From Paenibacillus sp. FSL R5-0766 (GTDB lineage: Bacteria; Bacillota; Bacilli; Paenibacillales; Paenibacillaceae), in the NCBI RefSeq assembly GCF_037971845.1, contig NZ_CP150227.1, forward strand, positions 3,534,001 through 3,598,000: a DNA stretch of 64,000 nucleotides, read 5' to 3'. The number at the start of each line of letters is the position of its first letter. The stretch's first letter is position 1. Position numbers and translations under genes: made by a program. Shown here piece by piece: positions 35,603 to 44,608 of the stretch. A model generated the notes under the pieces. It saw only the letters and a program-made list of their open reading frames with translations, searched no databases and had not been told where the DNA came from.

Positions 35603-36687
35603 ATCATCTTCTCTTTTCGTTTCATTATATAAGATAGAACCAACAGGAGCAGAGGCAGGATCATGAGAAAAAAGTATGCCGATCTGTTGGCAATTGTACT
35701 AATCAACTCCAATTTTTCCTTCTGTTGTGGCAGATAGGCAATTATGCAAGAAGCAAGAACGACATACGGTACGGCTTTTTTATGGTGTTTTTGTTTGAAG
35801 AGATAACTTATCCCATAGGATGCCGTATAGTAATAGCCACATATGGCCCCGAAAATGGATATTAACCAGATGGGGAGGAACAGGAAATCGGCCCGATCCA
35901 TTGTCCCGAGTGGGATAGAACGAAGCAGATAAATGACCGGTTCAGGCATTAAGTCAAGTTGCTGGGGGCTGAAAGCCGTTGAACAAATGAACACGGTGAA
36001 CGCATACAACAACACAACAACAGCACTTGCTGAAGCAACAGACTTAAGTTTGCCACCGCTGCTACCTTCAACCATAGGAAACACAACGAGAAAAAACTCG
36101 AATCCAAACATAGCCATTAATGTTTCGGTTGATCCACTAATGATATTGGGCCATCCTGCTTCGGTTAAAGGCAAAAGATATAACAGATTGACTTCCTTGA
36201 GTCCATAACTGATCAATACCATCATGGGCAAGACCAAAAAGGAGATGAGCACTAGTACTCGCGCAATGATTCTTAATTTTTGCCGAACCAAATAGATACT
36301 GCTGAACAGGAAGAGGGCTAATATAGCCCATCGAGGCGTATCCTGCAGCATCCAGCGGTTAATCACACCGTAAGCGTTCACCAGAACAGAAGTACCCATT
36401 AACAGGAAATATCCAACATAGGCAATGATCAGCAACTTGCCAATCCATTTACCCGTGATCAGCGTTAAAATGTGATAAATGGACGAACTCGGGAATCTTC
36501 GCATCAAAAGCCAGCACAACAGTATGACAAGTTGAATCAGAAACCCTCCAAGGAAAACAGAGATCCACCCGCCGCCCTTAGAGAGAAGGTGTATGCGGTA
36601 AGGGAGAGACAAAATATCTACACCGATCTCAAATTTCAGAATGAGCAAGAATAATTGTCCCTGAGTGATTGTTGTTTCCTTATTCAC
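35599..36687 (-). CDS. gerAB: Spore germination permease, GerB type
   Basis: A 362-residue subunit with ten predicted helices, a member of the amino-acid/polyamine/cation-type transporter superfamily (spore permease branch). It is the germinant-binding subunit of the receptor in the spore inner membrane. I start at GTG 36687, with AGGAG 11 nt upstream; another GTG four codons earlier overlaps that site. The gene overlaps gerA by 8 bp and gerC by 4 bp. The ligand, an amino acid or sugar, cannot be read from sequence. Confidence 0.95.
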   Translation of the reverse strand: MNKETTITQGQLFLLILKFEIGVDILSLPYRIHLLSKGGGWISVFLGGFLIQLVILLCWLLMRRFPSSSIYHILTLITGKWIGKLLIIAYVGYFLLMGTSVLVNAYGVINRWMLQDTPRWAILALFLFSSIYLVRQKLRIIARVLVLISFLVLPMMVLISYGLKEVNLLYLLPLTEAGWPNIISGSTETLMAMFGFEFFLVVFPMVEGSSGGKLKSVASASAVVVLLYAFTVFICSTAFSPQQLDLMPEPVIYLLRSIPLGTMDRADFLFLPIWLISIFGAICGYYYTASYGISYLFKQKHHKKAVPYVVLASCIIAYLPQQKEKLELISTIANRSAYFFLMILPLLLLVLSYIMKRKEKMI

Positions 36688-38143
36688 GTTTTTTCCCACT
36701 CCTATAGAACTTCTGCTGATTCAGCCGCTGCGGGCGGGCATCATGAGGACGCCCGCGAAGCGCCCAAATGGGAAATCGAATCCATACATCCTTCATGTCA
36801 GCTAATCGGAAAGGGGCCACTGGAGCAAAATAAGGCGATCCGAAGTTTTCCATCTTACTGAGGTGAATGGTTAGAATCACCAGACCAAAAGCGATGCCGA
36901 TATATCCAAAAAGTGCCGCTCCAATCATCATTGGAAACCGGAGGATACGTACTGCCGAACTCATCTCATGCGAAGGCACCAAAAATGACGAGATAGCGGT
37001 TAGTGAAACCACAATAATCATTGTGTAGGATACAAGCCCCGCACGAACGATAGCATCTCCGATAACCAAACCGCCAACGATGCCGATAGTCTGGCCCACG
37101 CGGCTGGGAAGTCGGACCCCGGCTTCTCTTAATACTTCAAAGATCAATTCAAGCAACATTGCCTCTACAAGTGCAGGAAAGGGGATGTTCTGCAATGATT
37201 TCTTGATTGTGTGTGCCAGCTCGATCGGTAAAATAGCGGAGTGAAAGGAGATGGTAGCAATATAAACAGCAGGTAATGTAAAAGCAATGACAAAACTCAT
37301 CATGCGAATTAAACGTAAAAAGGAACTGACGATCCAGCGACCATGATAATCATCCGGACTTTGATAAAAAGCAAAAAACGTAACTGGAGCGATAAGAGCT
37401 GAAGGACTCCCTTCGGCAAGTATGGCGACACGTCCTTCCATCAAGTTGGCAATAACCCGGTCAGGTCTTTCTGTATTGAGCTGCTGGGGAAACAGAGAGA
37501 AGGGGTTATCCTCTATAAACTCTTCAATAAAACCTGGAGCCAGCACCATATCTGAAGATATGGATGAGATTCGCTCTTCTACTTCGTTCACCAACTCCGG
37601 ATTGGCCAAGTCCTGAAGATATACAACTGCAATTTTGGTATGTGTCTTCTCGCCGACGTTAAAATATCGAACGATTAAGGATGGACTGATAATTTGTCTA
37701 CGGATCAGATTCAAATTAACGGAAAGCTGCTCTACGAATCCATTGTGCGGACCGCGAATAACACCTTCGTTTTCAGGTTCGGTTGTGCTACGGACATACA
37801 TTTTCTCGGTAGAAAGAATGTAAAACTCCGGGTACCCGTCGATTATGTAAAGACATTTCCCTTGAATAAGTGAGTCTATTCCACGTTGCAGATCCGTATC
37901 TTTTCGACTTTCTAAAGTGGTGAACGATGGGTAGATTTCCGAATGAGCTTGGCCATTCAGTGCTGTTAAGACATGTGTTTGAATGATCTCCTGATCTACA
38001 AGTGAATCGATGTAGAGAAGTACACTCTGTACACCATGTAGTAGAAGCTGTTGTTGTTTCAAATCGTCAGTACAGTAGAGGGACTGTTCCACATAAGAAA
38101 TATTCATTTTTAATTCAGAGAAAGCCTGATTGGTTGGGGTCAT
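36680..38143 (-). CDS. gerAA: Spore germination protein, GerA type
   Basis: A 487-residue germinant-receptor subunit, first gene of an A-B-C operon. The soluble N-terminal domain (about 1-240) is followed by a membrane domain with about five helices (about 245-430). Family landmarks are PSLIVRYFNVGEKTHTKIA, the GRVAILAEGSPSALIAPVTFF segment and ELIFEVLREAGVRLPSRVGQTIGIVGGL-like core (about 345). GAGGTGG precedes the ATG. Residues after 440 form a short hydrophilic tail. It is expected in the forespore under SigG. Confidence 0.96.
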   Translation of the reverse strand: MTPTNQAFSELKMNISYVEQSLYCTDDLKQQQLLLHGVQSVLLYIDSLVDQEIIQTHVLTALNGQAHSEIYPSFTTLESRKDTDLQRGIDSLIQGKCLYIIDGYPEFYILSTEKMYVRSTTEPENEGVIRGPHNGFVEQLSVNLNLIRRQIISPSLIVRYFNVGEKTHTKIAVVYLQDLANPELVNEVEERISSISSDMVLAPGFIEEFIEDNPFSLFPQQLNTERPDRVIANLMEGRVAILAEGSPSALIAPVTFFAFYQSPDDYHGRWIVSSFLRLIRMMSFVIAFTLPAVYIATISFHSAILPIELAHTIKKSLQNIPFPALVEAMLLELIFEVLREAGVRLPSRVGQTIGIVGGLVIGDAIVRAGLVSYTMIIVVSLTAISSFLVPSHEMSSAVRILRFPMMIGAALFGYIGIAFGLVILTIHLSKMENFGSPYFAPVAPFRLADMKDVWIRFPIWALRGRPHDARPQRLNQQKFYRSGKKRE

Positions 38144-38175
38144 TGATCCACCTCTTTATAAAATGCGACATGGAT

Positions 38176-38205
38176 TATCTTGTGCAAAATCAAGACTATT
38201 ATTCA
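38176..38205 (-). promoter_or_regulatory. Candidate SigG promoter of the germination operon
   Basis: On the minus strand: TGAATA (38205-38200), a 17-nt spacer and CAAGATA (38182-38176). The -35 fits SigG well, and the -10 differs at one conserved base from CATnMTA. It lies about 33 bp before the gerA start, as expected for germination operons. Confidence 0.5.
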
Positions 38206-38375
38206 ATAGGTGTTCCTTATTCAAAGAACTTATAACCAAACATTGAAAAAATAGTTGCACAAAAATCCATAATTTACAATTCAATTAGAAACTTTTTCCT
38301 AAATCTAGCGTCTAATATTATGACTTTTTGAGGGGTTATAAATTACTAGAGAGTAGAAGGAGCCAAAGACAACAC

Positions 38376-40676
38376 ATGAATATGAAGAAGAAATTATCCA
38401 TTTTTACCGCTTTAGCCGTTTTTCAAGCATTTGCAGTCGGTTCTGTGAATGCGCAATCAGCACCGCAAGGTGACACCGCGTCAGTAAACACGGCCAATGT
38501 AGAATCAGTTGAGGTGTTACAGCAAGAGCAGCCGATTGCAGAGCGTGAAGTGAAGACGGAGAGCAACAACAAATCTACCAATACTCCGCCCACTGAAGCC
38601 AAGGACACTCAAACCTCAACCGGCACTGAGGCAACACCCAAAACAGATAGCGAGAAACCTGCATTGGATGTGGGAGAGACCACTACAAACGAAACGGATA
38701 CAAAACCTGTAGTTCAAGAGGAAACCCCTGAGACGGTTGAAACGCCAGCTACGCCTGCTCAGATAGAGCAACCATCCGTTGATGGGACGTCTCCTGCAGT
38801 AGCAGGTGGAAATCTGACGTTGTACATGAATAGCAACAAAATGGAGCAGGATGGAAAAACGTATCTTGCTGGACAACCAATGGCTGTAAAAAACGGTGTA
38901 TCCTATGTTGCAATCCGTGCGCTGGTTGACCGTGTGGGATACGGCGTCAAATATGATAACAAAACCAAGGAAACCATCATTATTAGTGGTGAGGATGAAC
39001 TCCGATTCAAAACTAACAGCAAGGACTATACGGTAAATGGAGAGACCAGAACGATGAAAGGCCCTGCTTATCAGCAAAAAAGTACATTCATGGTGCCGTT
39101 AACTTCCATTACTCAAGCTCTGAACATCACCTATAAAGTGAATCAGTCGGCTAAAACCGTTGTGTTGAATCTGAATACAAAACCTGTTGCAAGCTTCACC
39201 ATTTCCCAAAAGGAAATCTTTGCGGGTGATCAAGTGGACTACGTGACTTCTTCCAGTTCACCTAATGGACTGGATATCGTTGACGAACGCTGGACAGGTC
39301 GCCAGGATTCATTTGATCAAGCAGGTACATATACGATTTCATATCAAGTACAGGATTCCAATGGTCAATGGAGCGATCCCTATTCAACTACGATTGAAGT
39401 TTTGGCTCCTAATCTTCCTCCTGTAGCCATGTTCGCCACGGATAAAGAACAGTATAAAATGGGCGAAAAAATAACATACACAGACCAAAGTACAGATGAT
39501 GAAAATAATATTGTTAAAGCGGCGTGGGAGAACAATTCACTTGCGTTCTTTGAACCGGGTCCAAAAACGGTGACTCTTACGGTTACTGACAATCACGGTG
39601 CTACGAACACGTACTCCAAAGTCATCACCATAACCAATGAGACCTTATATTCATTTACCGATTTTAATTTACTCTTCACGCCGGTAGGACAGAAATTCAC
39701 CTTTAACGGCGGCGAAGTGACTACGATGGAGAAAGTGCCTTATACGTACATGGATGAGCCAAGTTTGCTGATCCGCAGCAACAGTCCGGAAACTGTGAAT
39801 ACGGAAGGCATTGTATATAAAGAATCATCTTCGGGGCAGACCCGTTTCATGATTCACCACGTGAACAATACAGGCAAAAGAGTAAAAATGTATGTGATTG
39901 CAACCAATAACAACCCAAATCCGGCCGTATTTGAACAACAGAATATGGGCTTTGCCGGCCCTACACCATATGCTACCGTAGCTGGGAAATTGTCTATTGA
40001 TAAATGGTTCAAGTCGATTCAGACTGGAGCGGATCAAAAGAAAGAGTACCTTCAACCTGGAGAAAGCAAACTCATTTTGACCGAACTTAATAAAACGCCG
40101 ATGAAAGAAGGACAAGTCATCTCTCTCTATTCGGACGCTTATAGCGATTATTCCTTAGACTATAACGTTATCCTGGTGGAAGAAAATAAAGATCCGTTCG
40201 AGGCTCTGCCATTGCTACCTGTGCTTGATCGTGACGGAGTGCACAACCGTGGTACGTACCCGAATGCGACTCGCGTTATAAAGTACGATGAGCACGTGGG
40301 AATCAAACCTGCCCGTCTGCCACTTGGTGACAATTCAAGCGATCCCAATCTGGTAGGAACAGATCCGATGGCATACACAGACGCATCCAATGCGGGTAAT
40401 TTTGGCGTATTGTACAAAATCACGCTGACCAATGTTGCACCGCGTACGCTTATCTCCTTTAACCCTCGTGGAGGGAAGTACTCCGGAGTAGCTCTGGTAA
40501 ATAATCAGTTGGTATCGATTGCCGAAGGTAACGTTGCGGTTGCCAATTCAAGTGAACAAAGCGTGCTTTACCGCACCGGTTCAACTGGAGAGAGCGTGAC
40601 CATTCTATTCTCTGCCGCACCAGGAAGCAACCTGCCGGTCAATCTGCTCTTTACACCACTCCCATCGGAGAAGTAA
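38376..40676 (+). CDS. Secreted stalk-domain/PKD protein
   Basis: A 766-residue secreted protein. The signal peptide (about 1-27) ends VNAQ. A Thr/Glu/Pro-rich low-complexity stretch (about 30-140) follows, then a copper-amine-oxidase-N-like stalk domain (about 145-275; VKNGVSYVAIRALVDRVGY, TYKVNQSAKTVVLNL). Two PKD-like beta modules (about 278-360 and 365-425) and a C-terminal region of about 340 residues without a recognised motif complete it. The stalk domain is common in Paenibacillus wall-associated proteins; despite its name it is not an enzyme. Start ATG 38376 follows AAGGAG at a rather long 13 nt. Role unknown. Confidence 0.85.
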   Translation: MNMKKKLSIFTALAVFQAFAVGSVNAQSAPQGDTASVNTANVESVEVLQQEQPIAEREVKTESNNKSTNTPPTEAKDTQTSTGTEATPKTDSEKPALDVGETTTNETDTKPVVQEETPETVETPATPAQIEQPSVDGTSPAVAGGNLTLYMNSNKMEQDGKTYLAGQPMAVKNGVSYVAIRALVDRVGYGVKYDNKTKETIIISGEDELRFKTNSKDYTVNGETRTMKGPAYQQKSTFMVPLTSITQALNITYKVNQSAKTVVLNLNTKPVASFTISQKEIFAGDQVDYVTSSSSPNGLDIVDERWTGRQDSFDQAGTYTISYQVQDSNGQWSDPYSTTIEVLAPNLPPVAMFATDKEQYKMGEKITYTDQSTDDENNIVKAAWENNSLAFFEPGPKTVTLTVTDNHGATNTYSKVITITNETLYSFTDFNLLFTPVGQKFTFNGGEVTTMEKVPYTYMDEPSLLIRSNSPETVNTEGIVYKESSSGQTRFMIHHVNNTGKRVKMYVIATNNNPNPAVFEQQNMGFAGPTPYATVAGKLSIDKWFKSIQTGADQKKEYLQPGESKLILTELNKTPMKEGQVISLYSDAYSDYSLDYNVILVEENKDPFEALPLLPVLDRDGVHNRGTYPNATRVIKYDEHVGIKPARLPLGDNSSDPNLVGTDPMAYTDASNAGNFGVLYKITLTNVAPRTLISFNPRGGKYSGVALVNNQLVSIAEGNVAVANSSEQSVLYRTGSTGESVTILFSAAPGSNLPVNLLFTPLPSEK

Positions 40677-40701
40677 TGTATATAAAGGTTTTATAACTAA
40701 A

Positions 40702-40938
40702 TCAAAGGCAACCGAACACGAATGATTCGGTTGCCTTTTTCCGTACGGGTGTTTCCCGGTAATCCGCCGGGGAACGCCCGTTTAGTCTTTTCTGGAATCG
40801 GTTCTGGTTATAGAACAGAATATATTCCCTCACTTGCTGCTCAACCTCCTCTCGCAAGTAAGCCATTTCTTCTACCATACTACAAAACTTCGTTTTAGGG
40901 CGTTCTCGTTTAGATGTAGCAATTTCTAAGCCATTCAC
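40702..40938 (-). pseudogene. IS3-family transposase remnant (OrfB C-terminus)
   Basis: A 78-codon minus-strand frame whose middle reads REEVEQQVREYILFYNQNRFQKRLNGRSPADYR, the C-terminal end of IS3-type integrase (OrfB). The catalytic D,D,E region, OrfA and the element ends are missing, so it is inactive. The last residues run into the terminator of the upstream gene and are not homologous. It lies immediately before the promoter element of the unusual glycan locus, so an insertion-deletion event once occurred at that boundary. Confidence 0.8.
40704..40740 (+). terminator. Terminator of the stalk-domain gene
   Basis: GGCAACCGAA pairs with TTCGGTTGCC, followed by five T residues. Confidence 0.9.
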
Positions 40939-40941
40939 TTC

Positions 40942-40981
40942 CTTAAAATCTTATAAGAAATTCTTGATATATCAGAAATTT
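40942..40981 (+). promoter_or_regulatory. 40-bp locus element, copy 1 (before ABC permease)
   Basis: This 40-bp stretch (core TATAAGAAATTCTT, with palindrome AAGAAATTCTT) is 34/40 identical to 51601-51640 before the 1690-residue gene. A -10 box TATTAT (40999-41004) lies 17 nt after it. A binding site for the YesN regulator at 46348 is the best guess. Confidence 0.7.
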
Positions 40982-41033
40982 ATCCGATAGGCGGGTGCTA
41001 TTATACAAATACAAACAAAGACGAGGTGATGAA

Positions 41034-41981
41034 ATGCAAGCAAAGTTGGCAGCGGACGCCATTCCCATCTCCAAAAAGCGAAAGACATGGATAAGGACGA
41101 TACAAAAGCACAAAGTGATGTATGCTCTCTTATTACCAGCTTTAATTTACTTTGCGGTATTCAAATACATTCCTATGGCGGGAATCATGATTGCTTTTAA
41201 AAACTACAACCTGGCTTTGGGACTATGGGATAGCCCATGGGTGGGATTCAAAAATTTTACCGATTTTATGAACGGCGTTTATTTCTGGGACATCATGAAA
41301 AATACGATTGTTATATCGCTGTATAAGTTATTGTTCGGTTTCTCCGCGCCTATCGTACTTGCTTTACTCCTCAATGAAGTGTATAGCCAATGGTTTAAGA
41401 AAATCGTACAGACAATCACTTATTTACCTCATTTTCTATCATGGGTCATCGTGTATGGAATTATGGTAGCATTACTAGCCCCAGGCGATGGTCTCTTTAA
41501 CATGATTTTGAAGGATTTTGGTGTTGAACCCATCTCGTTTCTAACCGAACCTGCCTGGGGCAGAATGCTGATCATCTTATCTGAAGTATGGAAGGATATT
41601 GGATGGGGGGCGATTTTGTACCTTGCCGCCTTGGCAGGAATCGATCCAAGCTTGTATGAAGCGGCTCGAATGGATGGTGCATCCAAATGGAGACAGCTCT
41701 GGCATATCACGTTACCTGGTATTCGAGGAGTCATTATTCTGATGCTGATTCTTAAATTAAGCCATATCCTGGATGCGGGATTTGACCAAATATTCATGTT
41801 TGCCAACACCTTTAACCAGGAGAAGATCGATATTATCGACACATGGGTATACCGGGAAGGGTTGGAGCGCCTTAAGATTGGCTTGGCTACGGCTGTAGGA
41901 TTGTTTAAAGCTGTCATCGGATTTGCTTTAGTGTTGGCAGCGAATAAGCTCGCCAAAAAATTCGATGGGCAAATCTGGTGA
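41034..41981 (+). CDS. Sugar ABC transporter permease (LplB-type), second locus
   Basis: A 315-residue permease with six predicted helices and EAA loop EAARMDGASKWRQLWHI (about residue 210). It is the LplB-branch partner of the permease that follows by 13 nt. ATG 41034 is supported by GAGGTG. It is the first gene of the 41-57 kb glycan locus, transcribed from a promoter carrying the 40-bp shared element. It imports an unidentified oligosaccharide. No ATPase is encoded nearby. Confidence 0.93.
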   Translation: MQAKLAADAIPISKKRKTWIRTIQKHKVMYALLLPALIYFAVFKYIPMAGIMIAFKNYNLALGLWDSPWVGFKNFTDFMNGVYFWDIMKNTIVISLYKLLFGFSAPIVLALLLNEVYSQWFKKIVQTITYLPHFLSWVIVYGIMVALLAPGDGLFNMILKDFGVEPISFLTEPAWGRMLIILSEVWKDIGWGAILYLAALAGIDPSLYEAARMDGASKWRQLWHITLPGIRGVIILMLILKLSHILDAGFDQIFMFANTFNQEKIDIIDTWVYREGLERLKIGLATAVGLFKAVIGFALVLAANKLAKKFDGQIW

Positions 41982-41994
41982 GGTGGTCTTTAGA

Positions 41995-42864
41995 ATGATC
42001 CATATGACAATCGGGGAAAAAGTCTGGCAAACCGTCGTTTATGTAATTCTTATTTTGTTATCCCTACTGTGCGTGCTGCCCTTTCTATATGTGGTTGCTG
42101 TTTCCGTAACGCCAGAATCGGAAGTATTAAGAAGAGGGATTGTCATTATACCAGAATCCTTTACCTTTCTGGCCTATAAGGAAGTATTCATCTCGCATGG
42201 GATCTGGCAGGCGTATAAAATTACGTTATTTCGAACGATTGTAGGCACTGCGTTAAATGTGTTTTTTACGGTAATCGCGGCCTACCCGTTATCCAAAAAA
42301 TATTTGCCCGGAAGAAGTCCGTTTTTACTCTTCATTGTGTTTACCATGATGTTCAGTGGGGGATTAATTCCGACATATTTACTAATCCGCTCTCTGGGAT
42401 TGTTAAACAGTCCTTGGGTATTGATTATTCCAAATCTCATTAGTGCATTTAATCTGGTGATTATCAAAGGTTTTTTTGAGCAATTACCTGGTGAAATTGA
42501 GGAATCAGCGAGGGTAGACGGTGCCAGTGAACTTCAGACGTTATGGCGGATCATTTTACCCCTGTCCTTACCCGTCCTTTCCACCATTTCTTTATTTTAC
42601 GCAGTCGGGCATTGGAACAGTTATTTTGATGCCATTGTATATATCAATGATTCCAACTACATGCCACTTCAAGTGATTTTGCGCAACATCCTGCTTAACG
42701 TTGCAACTCAAAGCGCTGATTCGCTTGCCAATTCCGGGGCTGTCAGTACGTTCGCTGTGCAGATGGCTACAGTTGTTGTAACTACAGTCCCGATATTGAT
42801 CGTTTATCCATTTTTGCAAAAGCATTTTACCAAAGGTGTACTCCTGGGATCCGTTAAAGGTTAA
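41995..42864 (+). CDS. Sugar ABC transporter permease (YtcP/LplC-type), second locus
   Basis: A 289-residue permease with six helices and EAA loop EESARVDGASELQTLWRII (about residue 172). The C-terminus KGVLLGSVKG is typical of the YtcP branch. The ATG 41995 has GAGGTGG about 10 nt upstream; an in-frame ATG ten codons earlier would overlap the previous gene. It pairs with the LplB-type permease and precedes the binding lipoprotein by 65 bp. Confidence 0.93.
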   Translation: MIHMTIGEKVWQTVVYVILILLSLLCVLPFLYVVAVSVTPESEVLRRGIVIIPESFTFLAYKEVFISHGIWQAYKITLFRTIVGTALNVFFTVIAAYPLSKKYLPGRSPFLLFIVFTMMFSGGLIPTYLLIRSLGLLNSPWVLIIPNLISAFNLVIIKGFFEQLPGEIEESARVDGASELQTLWRIILPLSLPVLSTISLFYAVGHWNSYFDAIVYINDSNYMPLQVILRNILLNVATQSADSLANSGAVSTFAVQMATVVVTTVPILIVYPFLQKHFTKGVLLGSVKG

Positions 42865-42929
42865 AAAGTGTTCCAACCTAACTTATTACGGGGAAACCGT
42901 GATAATATACAAGCAAAGGAGAGGTCAAT

Positions 42930-44516
42930 ATGCAGCGTAAAAAGATTTCATTTGCTATTCTGTCGGCAATCTTAGGACTTGGAACGCTATTGTCAGGGTG
43001 TGGGGGAAATGAAGAAATTACATCGACAACTTCGGGTAATTCGCAAGGCCAGTCTGGCCAGTTTGCAACCAAAATGAAAATCTCAATGTTTAACCAAGGC
43101 ACTTTTAATGCTGCTGCTCCGGTACCTCCACGTGAAGAAGATATTCAACGCCAAATGTTGGAAGAAGAGATGAACATCGACTTGGAGATGATGATTCCTC
43201 AAGCGGGTCAAGCAACAACCAAACTGAATACACTCATTGCAGGCGGGGATATTCCAGACCTGATCTTCTTGAAGAGCCGTGCTGATCTTGCGCAATATTA
43301 CGACCAAGGTGTTCTTGCGGATTTGACACCGTATATGGACCAATTCCCTGAACTACAGAAACGGTTTGGCACCGACTCGTGGGAGGCTATGTCCTATCAA
43401 GGGAAGACCATTGGAGTTCCGGGCTATGATAATGTAAACGGTATCAGTCGAAGCTTCTTCATCCGTAATGATTGGCTGAAAAAGCTGAATATGGAGGTGC
43501 CAACAACACCTGATGAGTTGTTCGAAGTTATGAAAGCCTTTACAGAGAAAGATCCGGACGGAAATGGCAAAAACGATACGTACGGATTCATCGGTGGTAT
43601 GAATAAAGAGGGCAATCTGCAAACCTATGGCTTTGATAGCTTGATGTGGATGTTTGGCGTCAATCCTCCTTCAGCCGTTGAGATAAAAGATAATGAACCG
43701 GTATTTCTGTTTATCGATCCCAAAATGAAAGAGGCGCTTGCTTACATTAATAAAATGATGGCAGCCAAGGTCGTTGACCCGGACTGGGTGACGATGAATT
43801 CGCCTGATCTGTTGGACCAAAAGATGTTTAAGGGTAGAGTTGGCTTCATGATCAGAGATGCTCGCAGACTGGAGCCGGACTATCAGCAGAAAATGAAAGA
43901 AATTAGTGGCGAGGTGCCGGAATGGATCGTTATTCCTCCGATGAAAGGTCCTTACGGGGATCAAATTGTAGAGAGAAAATCGTTCCAGGGCAATTCATGG
44001 GCCATATCCGCAAAAGCGGACGAGGATAAAATCATTCGGATCTTGTCCATGCTGAATTATCTCTTTACGGATGAAGAAGCTTATCCAAACTTTGCATACG
44101 GAATCAAAGGCATCCATTGGGATGTTGTAGACGGCAAGATCAAAAATAAAACCTCCGAATTATCGAAGGAAATGAAAGAAAAGTACCTGTGGGTCGATCA
44201 TTATAGAATGCCACGCCGTGGTGATGATGCAGAGTACTTCAGCTTCCAGAATCCGAAGACGGCGGAAGCTTTCAAGGACAATCAGCAATATGTGGGGCCA
44301 ACGCTGCCCGGGAATTTATTGACCCCTGATCCAAGCGATACCTTGGATGCTGACCGCACACGTTTCATTAATGAAAGCTTGGTTAAATTTATGACGGGCA
44401 AAGAGCCTCTTTCCAACTGGGACAATTTCCTTCAGACGCTGGATACCAAGTTTGACATGCAGAAATATAAAGAAACAGCAATCCAGCAATTTAAAGAAGC
44501 CGGCCTTATCAAGTAA
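42930..44516 (+). CDS. ABC transporter solute-binding lipoprotein, second locus
   Basis: A 528-residue extracellular binding protein. The lipobox LSGC ends at Cys24, followed by GGNEE. The LplA-type signature DPDGNGKNDTYGFIGG (about residue 210) is present. It captures the oligosaccharide imported by the two permeases just upstream. The ribosome site is AAAGGAGAGG. It shares clear overall design with the protein at 6866, but the ligand probably differs because the enzymes around it differ. A hairpin follows the gene, so expression may step down before the kinase. Confidence 0.92.
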   Translation: MQRKKISFAILSAILGLGTLLSGCGGNEEITSTTSGNSQGQSGQFATKMKISMFNQGTFNAAAPVPPREEDIQRQMLEEEMNIDLEMMIPQAGQATTKLNTLIAGGDIPDLIFLKSRADLAQYYDQGVLADLTPYMDQFPELQKRFGTDSWEAMSYQGKTIGVPGYDNVNGISRSFFIRNDWLKKLNMEVPTTPDELFEVMKAFTEKDPDGNGKNDTYGFIGGMNKEGNLQTYGFDSLMWMFGVNPPSAVEIKDNEPVFLFIDPKMKEALAYINKMMAAKVVDPDWVTMNSPDLLDQKMFKGRVGFMIRDARRLEPDYQQKMKEISGEVPEWIVIPPMKGPYGDQIVERKSFQGNSWAISAKADEDKIIRILSMLNYLFTDEEAYPNFAYGIKGIHWDVVDGKIKNKTSELSKEMKEKYLWVDHYRMPRRGDDAEYFSFQNPKTAEAFKDNQQYVGPTLPGNLLTPDPSDTLDADRTRFINESLVKFMTGKEPLSNWDNFLQTLDTKFDMQKYKETAIQQFKEAGLIK

Positions 44517-44525
44517 AAATAAACG

Positions 44526-44560
44526 AAGAGAGAGTGGCTATTCGTAGCCCCTCTCTTTAT
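44526..44560 (+). terminator. Hairpin between binding-protein and kinase genes
   Basis: AGAGAG-GTGGCTA and TAGCCCCTCTCT pair with a TTCG loop and one bulge, followed by TTTATT. This is probably a partial terminator giving more transporter than kinase. Confidence 0.65.
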
Positions 44561-44608
44561 TAGCATATGTTATTCTTAGTTTAAAACGGAACTAAAGGAA
44601 GATGATGG

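Noticed and set aside
41429..41956. 175-codon minus-strand ORF inside the permease gene
   Set aside because: It is an antisense shadow of the LplB-type permease, whose EAA loop and helices are unmistakable.
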